NCBI RefSeq assembly: GCF_000230835.1
Contig: NZ_CM001240.1
Coordinates: 4,676,779 to 4,740,778, forward strand
DNA from: Clostridium sp. DL-VIII
GTDB taxonomy: Bacteria > Bacillota > Clostridia > Clostridiales > Clostridiaceae
Direction: 5' to 3'
DNA: 64,000 nucleotides
In this document: positions 44,130-53,749 of the stretch, piece by piece
Position numbering within the stretch: position 1 is the first letter of the stretch
Layout: every line of letters begins with the position of its first letter
Made by a program: the position numbers and the translations under genes
The notes under the pieces: generated by a model
Seen by the model: the letters and a program-made list of their open reading frames with translations, nothing else
The model's database searches: none
Told to the model about the DNA's origin: nothing

Positions 44130-45800
44130 ATGCATAAAAAGCAAAAAGTATTAGCGTTTATTTCATTAGCAATAGCTTGTTTTCTAACAGTACTAGATTC
44201 AACAATAGTAAATGTATCACTACCATCTATGGCTAATTATTTCAGTACAGACATAACAGGAATATCTTGGGTAAGTACAGCTTACTTAATTCCTTTTTCT
44301 GCTCTTTTAATAAACTTTTCAAAACTTGCAGATATTTATGGACGAAAGAAGTTATTTTTAATTGGTCTTATAATTTTTGGTTCTTCCTCAATATTTTGTG
44401 GACTTTCTACTTCACTTTCTATGATCATTATTTTTAGAATTCTACAAGGTATAGGTGCCGCGATTCTTGCACCACTTGCCATCCCCCTAGGCATTGAGTT
44501 ATTTGGCAAAGATGCCATGTCAAAGCTCGCTGTTATAGTCGGCATGACAATCTCCATATCTGCAGCTTCTGGTCCTGTAGTAGGTGGAATTTTAAATGAA
44601 GCCTTCGGTTTTAAAGCTATATTCTATGTGAATGTGCCGTTTATCATTCTCTCTCTGATCTTCGGAGCTAAACATCTTCGAGAGTGTTATGATAGAACAA
44701 TTGAAAAAAAAGTAGATTTTATTGGTTCTATATTATTAGCTTATGGAATTGGAGCACTAACCTTTTTACTTGTTAAAGGTAGTGCCTATGGCTGGGGAAG
44801 TTTAAGAATTATTACTTTAATCGCAACTTCAGGAATTTCAGTTATTTCTTTTCTCATCTACGAATTTAACTCTAAGAATCCAATGATAGAATTTAAACTT
44901 TTTAAAACTAAAAGTTTTACTTCTTCCGTAACAATAGTTGGAGTAATATTCTTTGCCTATATGCCTATTTCTTATTTGATGAATTTCTATTTAGAAAATC
45001 AACTTGGTTATACAGTATTAAATGCAGGAATGACATTAGGTATAGTTAGTTGTGTTTCCTTTTGTGCATCTCCAATTTTCGGAATTATATCCACAAAATT
45101 TGGAGCTAGAATCATTTCTCTACTTTCTATAATTTTTGTATGTATTGGTGATTTCATGTTTGTATTTATGAATAGTTCTAACAATATAAAATTAATTCAT
45201 ATTGCTTTCATAATAGTAGGACTTGGAGTTGGTGCAACTTCACCCTTGTATAAAACTGCTTTTGATGAAATCTCTAAAGATAAAAATGGTATTGCCTCAG
45301 GAATATTAAATAGCTTTAGACAATTGACCGCATGTCTAGCTATAGCTTTGGTTTCAACCTTGAGCAGCTATTATACGACTCAAGCTATAGATAATTCAAA
45401 AAATAGAATAATGGATTTAGTTAATAATAATGTAATTCTTGAAGAACAAGTAAAATCTACAATATGCGATAGAATTAAAAATATAGATACTAGTCAAAAT
45501 AATTCGTTCTCAAAGGACATGGTTGATAAATTAATTGACGACAAAGAGAATACAATATTAGCTTCTGTTCCTGATAATATGAAACCAACAATTAAAGAAA
45601 ATTTTAACGTTCAAACAAAAGAGATTTATAAAATTCTAGATGAAATAACTATCATAAAAAATGATGAAAGTAATAAGGTTTATAATAAGTGCTTTTTATT
45701 TACAGCAATTATTTCAATCTTTGGATTAATAGCAGTACCTTTTAATAAAAAAACAAAAAATAAAACTGAATTAAGCAAAGCTAAACCAGAATTAGCATAA
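44130..45800 (+). CDS. DHA2-family MFS multidrug exporter (EmrB/QacA type)
   Basis: Starts at MHKKQKVLAF with GGAGG 5 bases upstream. About 556 residues, with 14 helices expected. Motifs: VLDSTIVNVSLPSM in helix 1 (DHA2 motif D1), KLADIYGRKKLFL in loop 2-3, RILQGIGAAILAPL, and GPVVGGILNEAFGF (motif C of antiporters). An extra extracytoplasmic loop of about 90 polar residues lies before the last helix. Controlled by the divergent TetR. Exports a drug or hydrophobic compound with proton exchange; substrate unknown. Confidence 0.88.
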   Translation: MHKKQKVLAFISLAIACFLTVLDSTIVNVSLPSMANYFSTDITGISWVSTAYLIPFSALLINFSKLADIYGRKKLFLIGLIIFGSSSIFCGLSTSLSMIIIFRILQGIGAAILAPLAIPLGIELFGKDAMSKLAVIVGMTISISAASGPVVGGILNEAFGFKAIFYVNVPFIILSLIFGAKHLRECYDRTIEKKVDFIGSILLAYGIGALTFLLVKGSAYGWGSLRIITLIATSGISVISFLIYEFNSKNPMIEFKLFKTKSFTSSVTIVGVIFFAYMPISYLMNFYLENQLGYTVLNAGMTLGIVSCVSFCASPIFGIISTKFGARIISLLSIIFVCIGDFMFVFMNSSNNIKLIHIAFIIVGLGVGATSPLYKTAFDEISKDKNGIASGILNSFRQLTACLAIALVSTLSSYYTTQAIDNSKNRIMDLVNNNVILEEQVKSTICDRIKNIDTSQNNSFSKDMVDKLIDDKENTILASVPDNMKPTIKENFNVQTKEIYKILDEITIIKNDESNKVYNKCFLFTAIISIFGLIAVPFNKKTKNKTELSKAKPELA

Positions 45801-45809
45801 GAAAATTCC

Positions 45810-45848
45810 GGCATATATGTATAATCAATAATTGCAAACATATATGCC
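45810..45848 (+). terminator. Hairpin after the DHA2 exporter gene
   Basis: GGCATATATGT and ACATATATGCC, perfect 11-bp arms; the T-run is poor (TCTTTG). Confidence 0.55.
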
Positions 45849-45965
45849 TCTTTGATTGCATATCTTTATGTTTAAAATCATTATTACTAAATACTAATAT
45901 TATCTTTTCACTATGATAATTATCTTACTTATAGTAAAAACTATCTTAAAAATGGAGTTGATTTT

Positions 45966-46763
45966 ATGAAAACTACAATTTATTATTTCTCTGGGACTGG
46001 GAATTCATTAAAAATTGCTAAGGACTTAACTGTCAAATTAGAAAATGCTGATGTTGTATCTATTACAAGTATAATGAAAAAAAATGATAGTGTTCCTATC
46101 ACCGCTGATAAAATTGGCATTATTTATCCTGTATATATTTGGGGTATTCCAAAAATAGTATCTAAATTTATAAAGAAAATCCAAACTGATAATAAAGGCA
46201 AATATTTTTTTGCTATAGCAACTTGTGGCGGTAAAGTCGCTGGTTCTTTATTGCGCTTGTCTAAAGAACTATCTTCAAAAGGTTTTAAGCTTTCCTTAGG
46301 CTTTTCACTGGTTCTTCCTTCAAATTATATTCCTTATGTTCCTAAAGACGGTGATGATACTACTGACAATCAACAAAAGCTATTTACAGTTGCGGAAAAA
46401 AGATTAGATGAAATAGTATCATTAATAAAAAATAACAAATCCGCGAAAATAGAAAAAGGATCATTAAAAGATTGTCTTATACAAACAGGATTAATTTATA
46501 GATTTGCCTCTACTGCAATTCATAAAATGGATAAAGGATTTTGGACAACCACTGATTGTACTTCATGTGGATTATGTGAAAAGATATGCCCTATGAAGAA
46601 TATTGTACTAAGAGAGGATAAGCCTGTTTGGCTTCATAAATGCGAAATGTGCTTTAGATGTTTAAATTACTGCCCTAAAAGTGCTATACAATTTATGAAA
46701 AATACTGAAGGCAAAAAAAGATATAAAAATAACTTTGTAAGTTTAAATGAAATAATAGATTAA
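45966..46763 (+). CDS. EFR1-family flavodoxin-ferredoxin protein
   Basis: 265 residues. N-terminal flavodoxin-like domain with FMN loop FSGTGNSLKIA and IIYPVYIWGIPK; C-terminal 2[4Fe-4S] ferredoxin (CTSCGLCEKICPMKNI and CEMCFRCLNYCPKSAI). This arrangement is the EFR1 group, putative redox carriers of anaerobes. Single gene, with an upstream 160-base gap and terminator downstream; partner not evident. Confidence 0.88.
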   Translation: MKTTIYYFSGTGNSLKIAKDLTVKLENADVVSITSIMKKNDSVPITADKIGIIYPVYIWGIPKIVSKFIKKIQTDNKGKYFFAIATCGGKVAGSLLRLSKELSSKGFKLSLGFSLVLPSNYIPYVPKDGDDTTDNQQKLFTVAEKRLDEIVSLIKNNKSAKIEKGSLKDCLIQTGLIYRFASTAIHKMDKGFWTTTDCTSCGLCEKICPMKNIVLREDKPVWLHKCEMCFRCLNYCPKSAIQFMKNTEGKKRYKNNFVSLNEIID

Positions 46764-46837
46764 GAATTTTTATAGAATACATTTTTATACAGCAAGACTC
46801 TTCTATAACCTTAATTTCCAATATGTACACATAAAGA

Positions 46838-46874
46838 CAGGTAGTCTAATTTTAACTTTAATTTAGACTACCTG
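46838..46874. terminator. Terminator after the EFR1 gene
   Basis: CAGGTAGTCTAA and TTAGACTACCTG, perfect 12-bp arms. Confidence 0.7.
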
Positions 46875-46954
46875 ATATTATTCATAAAGTAATAAAAAAT
46901 AAATACTTGTTTTTCTTCAAATTTAGCATTTCTATTACTTATAATATAAAAAAT

Positions 46955-47659
46955 CTAACTATTAGAAATTGCAAAGTAACATGGGATTTCTAAAAAGTTT
47001 TGCCCATTTGAACCTGGTAAATTAATAAAATGACTTTCTGGATTTACATCGCTCCAATTCTTAAGTTCAATAGATTCTTGTATCGCATCCCGTTTCACAC
47101 TAGTTATGTATCGATCTCGTGGTGTCTCAAAATATGAAAAAGCAATATTTTCATGTATTGCAATTGATTGATATTTATCTCCTTTAAAGCATCCTTCTTT
47201 TACTATAGCGTAATGATGATAAATATAAGAATATAGTTTATTAGGATATAATATTGCAATGCGTCCACATATTTTGTCTGGATGAACAGGTCTTTTCCAT
47301 TCTTCTAAACTTTCAGGATAGGCAAAGCAATAAATATGGAACATTGGAACCCATACTCGATTACTGTCGATACCCGGCCAAACCATTAAAAAAGCTTCAA
47401 GAGGCTCGAACACTTTTTCTGCTATTTGATGGTAGATTTCATTATTATTCACATCTTCAAGTTCTTCTTTTTCTATGATATATTCTATATATAGAAATAC
47501 CATATTTTTATAGTGAAAAAGAGCACAGGTTAAAATTTTATTATTACTAATTTCCACTGAAGCTTTTTGCTTACATTCTTCTAGAGCCTCTTTAAAAAGT
47601 TCATTATAAGAATCGTCCTTTAAATTTGCTCTATAATGACATCTTAAAACTGTCTTCAT
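46955..47659 (-). CDS. Unknown protein coupled to a GH28 hydrolase
   Basis: 234 residues, no signal peptide or membrane helix, no domain I can name. Rich in aromatic and His residues (YSYIYHHYAIVKEG, MFHIYCFAYPE). Its start is 2 bases after the GH28 stop, so both are one translational unit. Position suggests a role in pectin oligosaccharide handling, for example mutarotase or isomerase, but no motif supports this. Confidence 0.7.
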   Translation of the reverse strand: MKTVLRCHYRANLKDDSYNELFKEALEECKQKASVEISNNKILTCALFHYKNMVFLYIEYIIEKEELEDVNNNEIYHQIAEKVFEPLEAFLMVWPGIDSNRVWVPMFHIYCFAYPESLEEWKRPVHPDKICGRIAILYPNKLYSYIYHHYAIVKEGCFKGDKYQSIAIHENIAFSYFETPRDRYITSVKRDAIQESIELKNWSDVNPESHFINLPGSNGQNFLEIPCYFAISNS

Positions 47660-47661
47660 AA

Positions 47662-49008
47662 TTATTCACGTTCCTTTATAGAAATATTCACTTTGCTGCA
47701 CTCTTCAATTTCATATACCCTATTATCTACTACATTATAAGGTTCCACATATTTTACGCTTCCATTTATCTCAAGATTGTCTGTATATCTAGAATATACT
47801 ACCGGAATTGTATGAGAATAAACATTACGTTCAGAAGGCTGCTCATCAAAAACATCAGCAGGTTGTGTTCCTTGCTTCTCCATCGTCAAATCAATATTTC
47901 GAATTGATATATTTCGAATACGTGAATCCTCTTCGCCTGCAATAAATATGCTTGATTCACATTTCATATAAATATTGTCAAAAGTAATATTTTGAATTTT
48001 CCCTGGAAATTTATGCTGTGAATTTCTATATGTAGCACTAATGAATATCGGCTCTCCTTTTCCCCACCATCTTGGCGCAAAACTTCGCTCTGGGCAATCT
48101 GCATATCGTTTAGTGTTGCCTGATATATGATGGATATGAATATCCTCAATAGTTGCACCATCCCTTACCCATATTCCTACTCCCCGTGAGCAGTCACGGA
48201 ATACACAATCGCTTAATATGACATTACGAATAGCGTTAAAGGTTTCTGTACCAATTTTTAACGCACTATCATGAGAATATAAAATACAATTGTTGATAAC
48301 TATATTTTCGCAGCTTCCATATTTAGCTGCCATAGGTTCGGAATTCTTTATAACAATAGCGTCATCTCCAGCTTTAATAATGCAGTTACTGATAACAACA
48401 TCTTTGCAGGTATCAGGATCTATACCATCATTATTAGCTCCACGCTGATCATTTAAAATTTTTATACCATTTACGATAACGTGTTCACAACCTGCCATAT
48501 GTAATGTCCAAAATGCAGCATCCTTAAAGGTGATATCCTTTACAACTAAATTCTTAATATTTTCAAAAAAAGTTGTTCTAGGACGTAATTCTGTCCTTAT
48601 GTTTAGAGGACATTCATGGAAGCCTCCATCTGCATTATCATCATAGAATATTTTATCACCTTGGCCATAAATTGTGCCTTGACCTGTAATACTTATATTT
48701 TCTTCATGGAAAGCACATAGAAAACAGCCCCCTTCCCAACCAATATCTTTATTATCATCTTCAAAGTTTTTAGCAAAATCTATTAAATCTTCTTGGTGGA
48801 TACTGCAACTTAAATAGGCTCCGCTTTCTAAATGAAGATCAATGTTACTCTTTAAAATTAATGTTCCACTTAAAAAATTTCCTTTTGGAATAATGACACG
48901 ACCTCCACCACCTGCAGTACACTCATCAATTGTCTTTTGAATAGCCTCACGGTTATTTGTTATTCCATCTGGTTTAGCTCCATAATTCAAAATATTATAA
49001 TCTTTCAC
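47662..49008 (-). CDS. GH28-family glycoside hydrolase (polygalacturonase-like)
   Basis: 448 residues, no signal peptide, so intracellular. The parallel beta-helix start is the usual NYGAKPDG...AIQKTIDEC.GGGRV.IPKG. The catalytic acid region is present: NNDGIDPD and IKAGDDAIVIK. The GHG motif of classical enzymes is replaced by CSRGVGIW and the RIK by WVRDGA, so this belongs to a divergent branch. Exo-acting cleavage of imported oligogalacturonide or rhamnogalacturonide is plausible. No transporter gene adjoins. Upstream 49009-49340 holds no gene. Confidence 0.8.
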   Translation of the reverse strand: MKDYNILNYGAKPDGITNNREAIQKTIDECTAGGGGRVIIPKGNFLSGTLILKSNIDLHLESGAYLSCSIHQEDLIDFAKNFEDDNKDIGWEGGCFLCAFHEENISITGQGTIYGQGDKIFYDDNADGGFHECPLNIRTELRPRTTFFENIKNLVVKDITFKDAAFWTLHMAGCEHVIVNGIKILNDQRGANNDGIDPDTCKDVVISNCIIKAGDDAIVIKNSEPMAAKYGSCENIVINNCILYSHDSALKIGTETFNAIRNVILSDCVFRDCSRGVGIWVRDGATIEDIHIHHISGNTKRYADCPERSFAPRWWGKGEPIFISATYRNSQHKFPGKIQNITFDNIYMKCESSIFIAGEEDSRIRNISIRNIDLTMEKQGTQPADVFDEQPSERNVYSHTIPVVYSRYTDNLEINGSVKYVEPYNVVDNRVYEIEECSKVNISIKERE

Positions 49009-49340
49009 CGTTTATCTTCCCCTTTATTAAATATTCCTTTTAATGATATGGCATTTATTTTTTCATTAAAATTCCACAACTTTTTATTTTTTGTTTCTTA
49101 TGTGTTGTTGTGGCTTCTTGTATTATATAATTTATTATCTCACATAATTCAAAATAAATAAACACTTAAAATGCTTTGTTTTGCTTTTATTTTGTTGTAA
49201 ATTGGAAATTAAAATTCATAAGCAAACTTAAATATTATATTTTAATACGTAACTTTTACTTTATATTTTTCCTAATTTATTAACACACTTCTTTAATTCT
49301 AATTTTTTTGTATTCCGTAAAATTTATTCACATAAAGAAA

Positions 49341-49367
49341 AAGCCTAGTAGTACCATTACTAAGCTT
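49341..49367 (-). terminator. Terminator after the sigma-like gene
   Basis: AAGC.TAGTA and TACTA.GCTT arms with one mismatch, followed on the minus strand by TTTTTC. Confidence 0.6.
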
Positions 49368-49443
49368 TAAATTAATTGTTTTATTTAAACGCCTCACTAA
49401 CGTTCTCATTTAGATTGCTTTCAATTCATAGATTAAATTCACA

Positions 49444-49857
49444 TTAACATATATATCTTTCCATTTTCTGTGCGGCTTGTTTTTCTAACTGTTTAATTCT
49501 TTGATATGACAAATTAAGTTTATCTTGAACCACATAATATCTTCTATGTTCTATATGAATTATTTGTATAATATCCCTTTCTTCTTCTGTTAATATTGTC
49601 ATTGCATTTTCTATTTTTTTTAGTTCTCTTCTTCTAGCCGCCTGCTCTCTATATAATTTGTCTTTCCTTTCCATCAGCTTTTCTGCCTGTATCTCTACAC
49701 TTGAGGTGATTTTATATGTTTTACCTGTTCTTTCTTCGAGTTTTTGTCCACTTATTCCAAGTATCTCTTCTTCAAGTTCCTGAACTCTTATATCTATATC
49801 CTGTATATCAGCTAAAATTTCCTTATATCTACTTACCTTATCAATAATTCTATTCAT
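49444..49857 (-). CDS. Phage-type sigma-70 region 4-like regulator (DUF1492-like)
   Basis: 137 residues from MNRIIDKVSRY, which has AAGGAGAG ahead; ATG at 49917 lacks a site. Long coiled-coil (about 10-85) followed by a sigma region 4-like HTH (TILTEEERDIIQIIHIEHRRYYVVQDKLNLSYQRIKQLEK in family order). Such proteins regulate late genes in phages. No other phage gene is near, so it is a relic or was adopted by the host. Confidence 0.65.
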   Translation of the reverse strand: MNRIIDKVSRYKEILADIQDIDIRVQELEEEILGISGQKLEERTGKTYKITSSVEIQAEKLMERKDKLYREQAARRRELKKIENAMTILTEEERDIIQIIHIEHRRYYVVQDKLNLSYQRIKQLEKQAAQKMERYIC

Positions 49858-49956
49858 ATAATCACTCTCCTTATTCTCCATAAAAAATACCGTAAATTCA
49901 TTTCGAATATACGGCATTTAAAATTATATTTTTTATTTCTCAATTTAGTAAAAATG

Positions 49957-50532
49957 TTATCCTTTAATACTTTTCACAAAACTGTCCTTATCTTCTTGAT
50001 TTTCAAATAAGCTCAACCAATCACATATTTCTATAGCAAAATCGATAAATGCTATTCCTTGAGCTGTTATTATATTTTTATCTCTTACAACTCTTCCAGA
50101 AACAAAATTTTCTCTTGGGAAAGGATCCTCTTCTCCAAATACTTCAATATGCTTTGATGTCCACTTATTAATAGGTGTAGTATATTTAACTTCTTTTAAT
50201 ACACCTGCTTTTGCTAAAAAGAAAGTTCCAGCTCCACATATGGCTCCAAGTAATTTCTTTTTTAAATTAAGCTTATTAATCAATTGCATTAGTTCAGGTC
50301 TAGCCTCACCATACCAACCTCCACATATTATTAAGCCTTCTGCTTCCTCATTTAATACTTCAGAAACTAGTTTGCTTGGCTTGTACAATATTCCTGACCT
50401 GCTTCTTATTATTTTATCATCATATGCAATGGTAACTATTTCTTTACCGGCATCCGCCGCCAGCAGATGAAGAATAAATGCGATTTCATAGTCAGTCATA
50501 TTATCAAAAATAAATACCAATATCTTATCCAT
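49957..50532 (-). CDS. DJ-1/PfpI family protein
   Basis: 191 residues from MDKILVFIF (AGGAGG upstream). The fold motifs are AEGLIICGGWYGEARPEL and the nucleophile elbow GAICGAGTFFLAKAGVL with the reactive Cys. The family includes chaperones, glyoxalase-like and regulatory proteins; role cannot be deduced. Single gene. Upstream 50533-50805 holds no gene. Confidence 0.85.
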   Translation of the reverse strand: MDKILVFIFDNMTDYEIAFILHLLAADAGKEIVTIAYDDKIIRSRSGILYKPSKLVSEVLNEEAEGLIICGGWYGEARPELMQLINKLNLKKKLLGAICGAGTFFLAKAGVLKEVKYTTPINKWTSKHIEVFGEEDPFPRENFVSGRVVRDKNIITAQGIAFIDFAIEICDWLSLFENQEDKDSFVKSIKG

Positions 50533-50805
50533 CTCATATTCCTCCTTTTTAGGCATATTATAGAATTAATGTATTGATATTATATCATAATTTCTAAATA
50601 CCACATTATTAAATTTTCAAAGATCATAATTTTATTAATATTAATATATAAGTTTTCTTTCATTTAATTTTTCTATATTACTAATTTATACAAAAATAAT
50701 TTTTATACTGTAAACCTAACTGGCAGTATTGTTATTAGGCTAAGATTTTTTTACTACATTTAACATACTAACCTTTCGAGCTTCCACCTCTCAAATTATT
50801 GCCAA

Positions 50806-51012
50806 TTATTCTGCTATTTTTAAATCCTTAAATATTTCATCAATTGTGCACTCATAAATTTCTGCAAGTTTTTTTATTACTTTTGGTGATGGGCTTGCCC
50901 AACCTTGTTCCAATTTGTAAAATGTACTTTTGCTTATGTTAAGTGCATCTATTACCGTTTCACTTTGAATACCTAATTTTAATCTTCTTAATCTTATTGG
51001 TGTTAGCTTCAT
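50806..51012 (-). CDS. Xre-family small HTH regulator
   Basis: 68 residues from MKLTPIRLRRLK (GGGAGG upstream). One Cro/cI HTH: SETVIDALNISKSTFYKLEQGWASPSPKVIKKLAEIYECTIDEIF in order, that is, nearly the entire protein. Target unknown; no partner toxin gene is near. Confidence 0.82.
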   Translation of the reverse strand: MKLTPIRLRRLKLGIQSETVIDALNISKSTFYKLEQGWASPSPKVIKKLAEIYECTIDEIFKDLKIAE

Positions 51013-51300
51013 TTTTTCTCTTCCTCCCACTTAAAAATCTCTCTTAATAACTATCTTGTCTCAACATAGTTATATTTTATCATAAGCGCCGATACGAACA
51101 AACATTCGCTTTGTGGCAAAAACCTATAATTTTATTAACTATATTACTCTTTCTTTCATTTTCTTTCGCTTCCTTAAATTTCCTAATTATTTTATCAGTA
51201 TAACCGATTGTATTTTTAATTTCTTCCATAAATATATTAATACTTTCGTATTTATTATCTAGATTTTCTTTGGAATAAAGCTATTATTAAAAAAATAAAA

Positions 51301-51345
51301 ATAAGGAAAATAATAAGATTATCTACTCCTTATTATTTCCCTTAT
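51301..51345 (-). terminator. Terminator after the nitroreductase operon
   Basis: Long near-perfect hairpin ATAAGG.AAATAATAAG / CTTATTATTT.CCTTAT, with T-run on the minus strand. The rest of 51013-51300 shows no gene. Confidence 0.75.
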
Positions 51346-51388
51346 TTTTGTTATTAATTTAAAATATTTTTCTTTCTATTATAACTTT

Positions 51389-52213
51389 TTACTGCCATGT
51401 AATCTCTAAAGGCTTTCTATCTACCAATCTTTTAAAACTATATAGCGGATATCCTATCAGTAATCCGCCTGTTACCACTCTCTCCTTAGAAATATTCATT
51501 AACCTTAAAAGGGGTTCATATTCTGTCATAGCACAATATTCAAATAATCCTGACCAGCAACTTCCAAGCCCCAATGTTTGAGCATATAACTGCACATATG
51601 TTAATGAGAAATGTGTATTGTCACGACCGAGTGCTTGTTGATCTCTTTTTGCTGTTGCAACCACTAAACATGGGGCTTCTCTTAAAATAGTATCTTTGTT
51701 CTCCTCACGATATTGATTTATAGTTGAAGCAGTATTTTGCACCCATGGTGAATTCTTCAATGCACCATTTTTTATAGATTCTTCCGCCCAGTCAGCTATA
51801 ACTGAAGCAATCTCTTGTAGAATAATGCGATTATCAATAACATGATATGAAATTCCTTGGGAATTGCAGGCTGTTGGTGCAAATCTACCTATATCTAGAA
51901 GTTTATAAACTGTATCACGAGATACTTCTTTTTTCTGAAATGATCTAATGGATCTTCTAGATCTAAGAAAAATGGCAGCAGTATCGGAATTGATCAATTT
52001 ATCTTCTCGTATTTCAACTTGTTTCTGTAGTGGGCTTTTTGTGTTATCTAAGGCACCATTTGGACAAACAGCTACACAATGACCACATTCAATACAAAGA
52101 TCCTTAGCTACTTTGGGTCCTGAATCACTCATTACTAAGGTTCCTCTACAGATTTTTACACACAAGCCACATTTAATACATTTTTCAGAATTTACTATAA
52201 TAAAATCATCCAT
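51389..52213 (-). CDS. Ferredoxin-nitroreductase fusion protein
   Basis: 274 residues from MDDFIIVNSEKC. N-terminal 2[4Fe-4S] ferredoxin: CIKCGLCVKICRGTLV and CIECGHCVAVCPNGAL. Then a nitroreductase domain (RSRRSIRSFQKKEVSRDTV, FAPTACNSQGISYHV, LGRDNTHFSLTYVQLYAQTLGLGSCW in order), FMN dependent. Common in anaerobes; reduces nitro or quinone-like compounds. It is 34 bases after the NTF2-like gene and divergent from the SDR gene, with shared operator sequences. Confidence 0.9.
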   Translation of the reverse strand: MDDFIIVNSEKCIKCGLCVKICRGTLVMSDSGPKVAKDLCIECGHCVAVCPNGALDNTKSPLQKQVEIREDKLINSDTAAIFLRSRRSIRSFQKKEVSRDTVYKLLDIGRFAPTACNSQGISYHVIDNRIILQEIASVIADWAEESIKNGALKNSPWVQNTASTINQYREENKDTILREAPCLVVATAKRDQQALGRDNTHFSLTYVQLYAQTLGLGSCWSGLFEYCAMTEYEPLLRLMNISKERVVTGGLLIGYPLYSFKRLVDRKPLEITWQ

Positions 52214-52247
52214 ACATTCTCTTCCTTTCACATCGTTTCATTTTAAT

Positions 52248-52601
52248 TCACCTGTTTCCAGCAAGCAAAATTTCTAACTTAGTTACCATTCCTTTTACTA
52301 CAGAGAAATGAAAATCTAATAGAAGAGGATCTGGAAGCCCTGCTTTATCAAAATCACCATCCACTTTAGCTGTAATTACATCTATTGAATTCTTTTTAGC
52401 AGTATTTATAACTTCTAATTTGAGCTTAACAGCAAAGTGATGCTTTAAACTCCACTCTTGGATTTTATCTAAACCAATGTACTCTTGCCCTTCATCAATT
52501 ACAATAGCATTCTTATCAAAAATTGAAATAAACTTATTAGAATCTGAATTATTTGATGAGTTGAAATAAGTTTTAATAGGTTCTTGTAATTTTATATTCA
52601 T
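52248..52601 (-). CDS. SnoaL/NTF2-like protein
   Basis: 117 residues, with the cone fold pattern of SnoaL/DUF4440 proteins (PIKTYFNSSNN, FISIFDKNAIVIDEGQEYIGLDKIQEW, AKVDGDFDKAGLPDPLLLDFHF, MVTKLEIL). Could bind a small organic molecule or act as isomerase. First gene of the operon with the nitroreductase. The perfect-loop operator lies 72 bases upstream. Confidence 0.78.
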   Translation of the reverse strand: MNIKLQEPIKTYFNSSNNSDSNKFISIFDKNAIVIDEGQEYIGLDKIQEWSLKHHFAVKLKLEVINTAKKNSIDVITAKVDGDFDKAGLPDPLLLDFHFSVVKGMVTKLEILLAGNR

Positions 52602-52672
52602 TAGTGTATCTCCTTTATAACTCTATTTTTTAATGTTTATTTTATATGATTGATCCCTTCTAAATATATCAA

Positions 52673-52704
52673 ATATAACCTGACGACATCACGTCAAGTT
52701 ATAT
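52673..52704. promoter_or_regulatory. Palindromic operator O1 (nitroreductase side)
   Basis: Arms ATATAACCTGAC and GTCAAGTTATAT (one mismatch) flank an 8-base core GACATCAC. In reverse orientation the core is GTGATGTC, 7 of 8 identical to that of O2. Confidence 0.7.
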
Positions 52705-52793
52705 AGCAAAATTAAAAATAAATCTAGTCTAAAATATTAACCATAGTTACACGCAAATTCAGAGTATAATATCCTGGTATTATGAAATAAATA

Positions 52794-52845
52794 AGTATAA
52801 CCAGGTAAACTTGACATGATGTCGTCAAGTTTACCTGGTTATACT
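52794..52845. promoter_or_regulatory. Palindromic operator O2 (SDR side), 52 bp
   Basis: Perfect 22-bp arms (left 52794-52815, right 52824-52845; inner ends CTTGAC and GTCAAG) around core ATGATGTC. No T-run follows, so an operator is more likely than a terminator. It is about 90 bases before the SDR start. No regulator gene of matching type is adjacent. The 52602-52935 intergenic region holds no gene. Confidence 0.7.
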
Positions 52846-52935
52846 AATTAAATAAGGCACATTCAGAATAATAACTAATCCACTTTCTTTAATATGCCTA
52901 AAATTAATTAATTTATTTAGGAGGTATTTTTATTT

Positions 52936-53733
52936 ATGAAAAATATTTTATCGTTTGATATTAACAAAGAACTTGATGGTAAACGCGTACTTGTAACAGG
53001 TGGAACTAAAGGTATTGGGAGAGCAATTGTTGATCGTTTACTTAACGCTGGTGCAACAATAATAACAACTGCCCGAAGTATACCTAATGACTTACCTAAT
53101 TCTGTTGGCTTCATTCAAGCAAATGTAAGCACACCAGAGGGCACTGAAAAAATTATTAGTGAAACCATTGATAGGCTTGGTGGTTTGGATATTTTAATAA
53201 ACAACGTGGGGGGTTCCTCATCATCCACTGCCGGAGCATTAACCTTAAATGACGACGACTGGCTGCAAACGTTCAATCAAAATCTTTTTTCAGCTGTACG
53301 ACTTGATCGTGGATTTCTACCATCTATGATTAAACAGCAAAAAGGTGTAATAATTCATATCTCATCTATCCAGCGAAAACTTCCTGGAATAATGACTATG
53401 TCATACTCTGCTGCTAAGGCAGCTTTAACCAATTACAGCAAAAATCTAGCTACACAGTTTGGTGGAGATGGCATAAGAATAAATACGATTGCTCCTGGTT
53501 TTACAGAAACAAAAGCCGCTGAACGCCTCATTGAAAGAATGGCACAAAATTCCGGAACTGATTATAATGGAGCACGTCAAGAACTAATGGATAACCTCGG
53601 CGGCATACCACTTGGCCGTCCTGCAAAACCTGAAGAAATTGCTGAGCTTGCTGCTTTTCTTGTATCAGACAGGGCTTCTTACATTACTGGCAGTGAGCAT
53701 ATTATTGATGGTGGAATAATTCGAACTATATAG
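52936..53733 (+). CDS. SDR-family oxidoreductase
   Basis: 265 residues. Rossmann TGGTKGIGRAI (TGxxxGIG), NAG-like NNVGG, catalytic Ser in HISSIQR, YSAAK (Tyr and Lys), and PGFTETKA. Family: short-chain dehydrogenase, classical. AGGAGG is 10 bases upstream. Divergent from NTF2/nitroreductase genes and presumably coregulated through O1/O2. Substrate unknown; xenobiotic or quinone-like carbonyls fit the context. Confidence 0.88.
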   Translation: MKNILSFDINKELDGKRVLVTGGTKGIGRAIVDRLLNAGATIITTARSIPNDLPNSVGFIQANVSTPEGTEKIISETIDRLGGLDILINNVGGSSSSTAGALTLNDDDWLQTFNQNLFSAVRLDRGFLPSMIKQQKGVIIHISSIQRKLPGIMTMSYSAAKAALTNYSKNLATQFGGDGIRINTIAPGFTETKAAERLIERMAQNSGTDYNGARQELMDNLGGIPLGRPAKPEEIAELAAFLVSDRASYITGSEHIIDGGIIRTI

Positions 53734-53749
53734 TGCAAGAGTAAACACA

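Noticed and set aside
44336..44557. Minus-strand frames within the large membrane-protein genes
   Set aside because: Shadow frames of real genes; no ribosome sites and no domain similarity. The same applies to other opposite-strand frames such as 41695-42087 and 28003-28194.
52794..52845. 52-bp palindrome as a transcription terminator
   Set aside because: No T-run on either strand and no gene ends close to it; the shared core with the second palindrome favours an operator.
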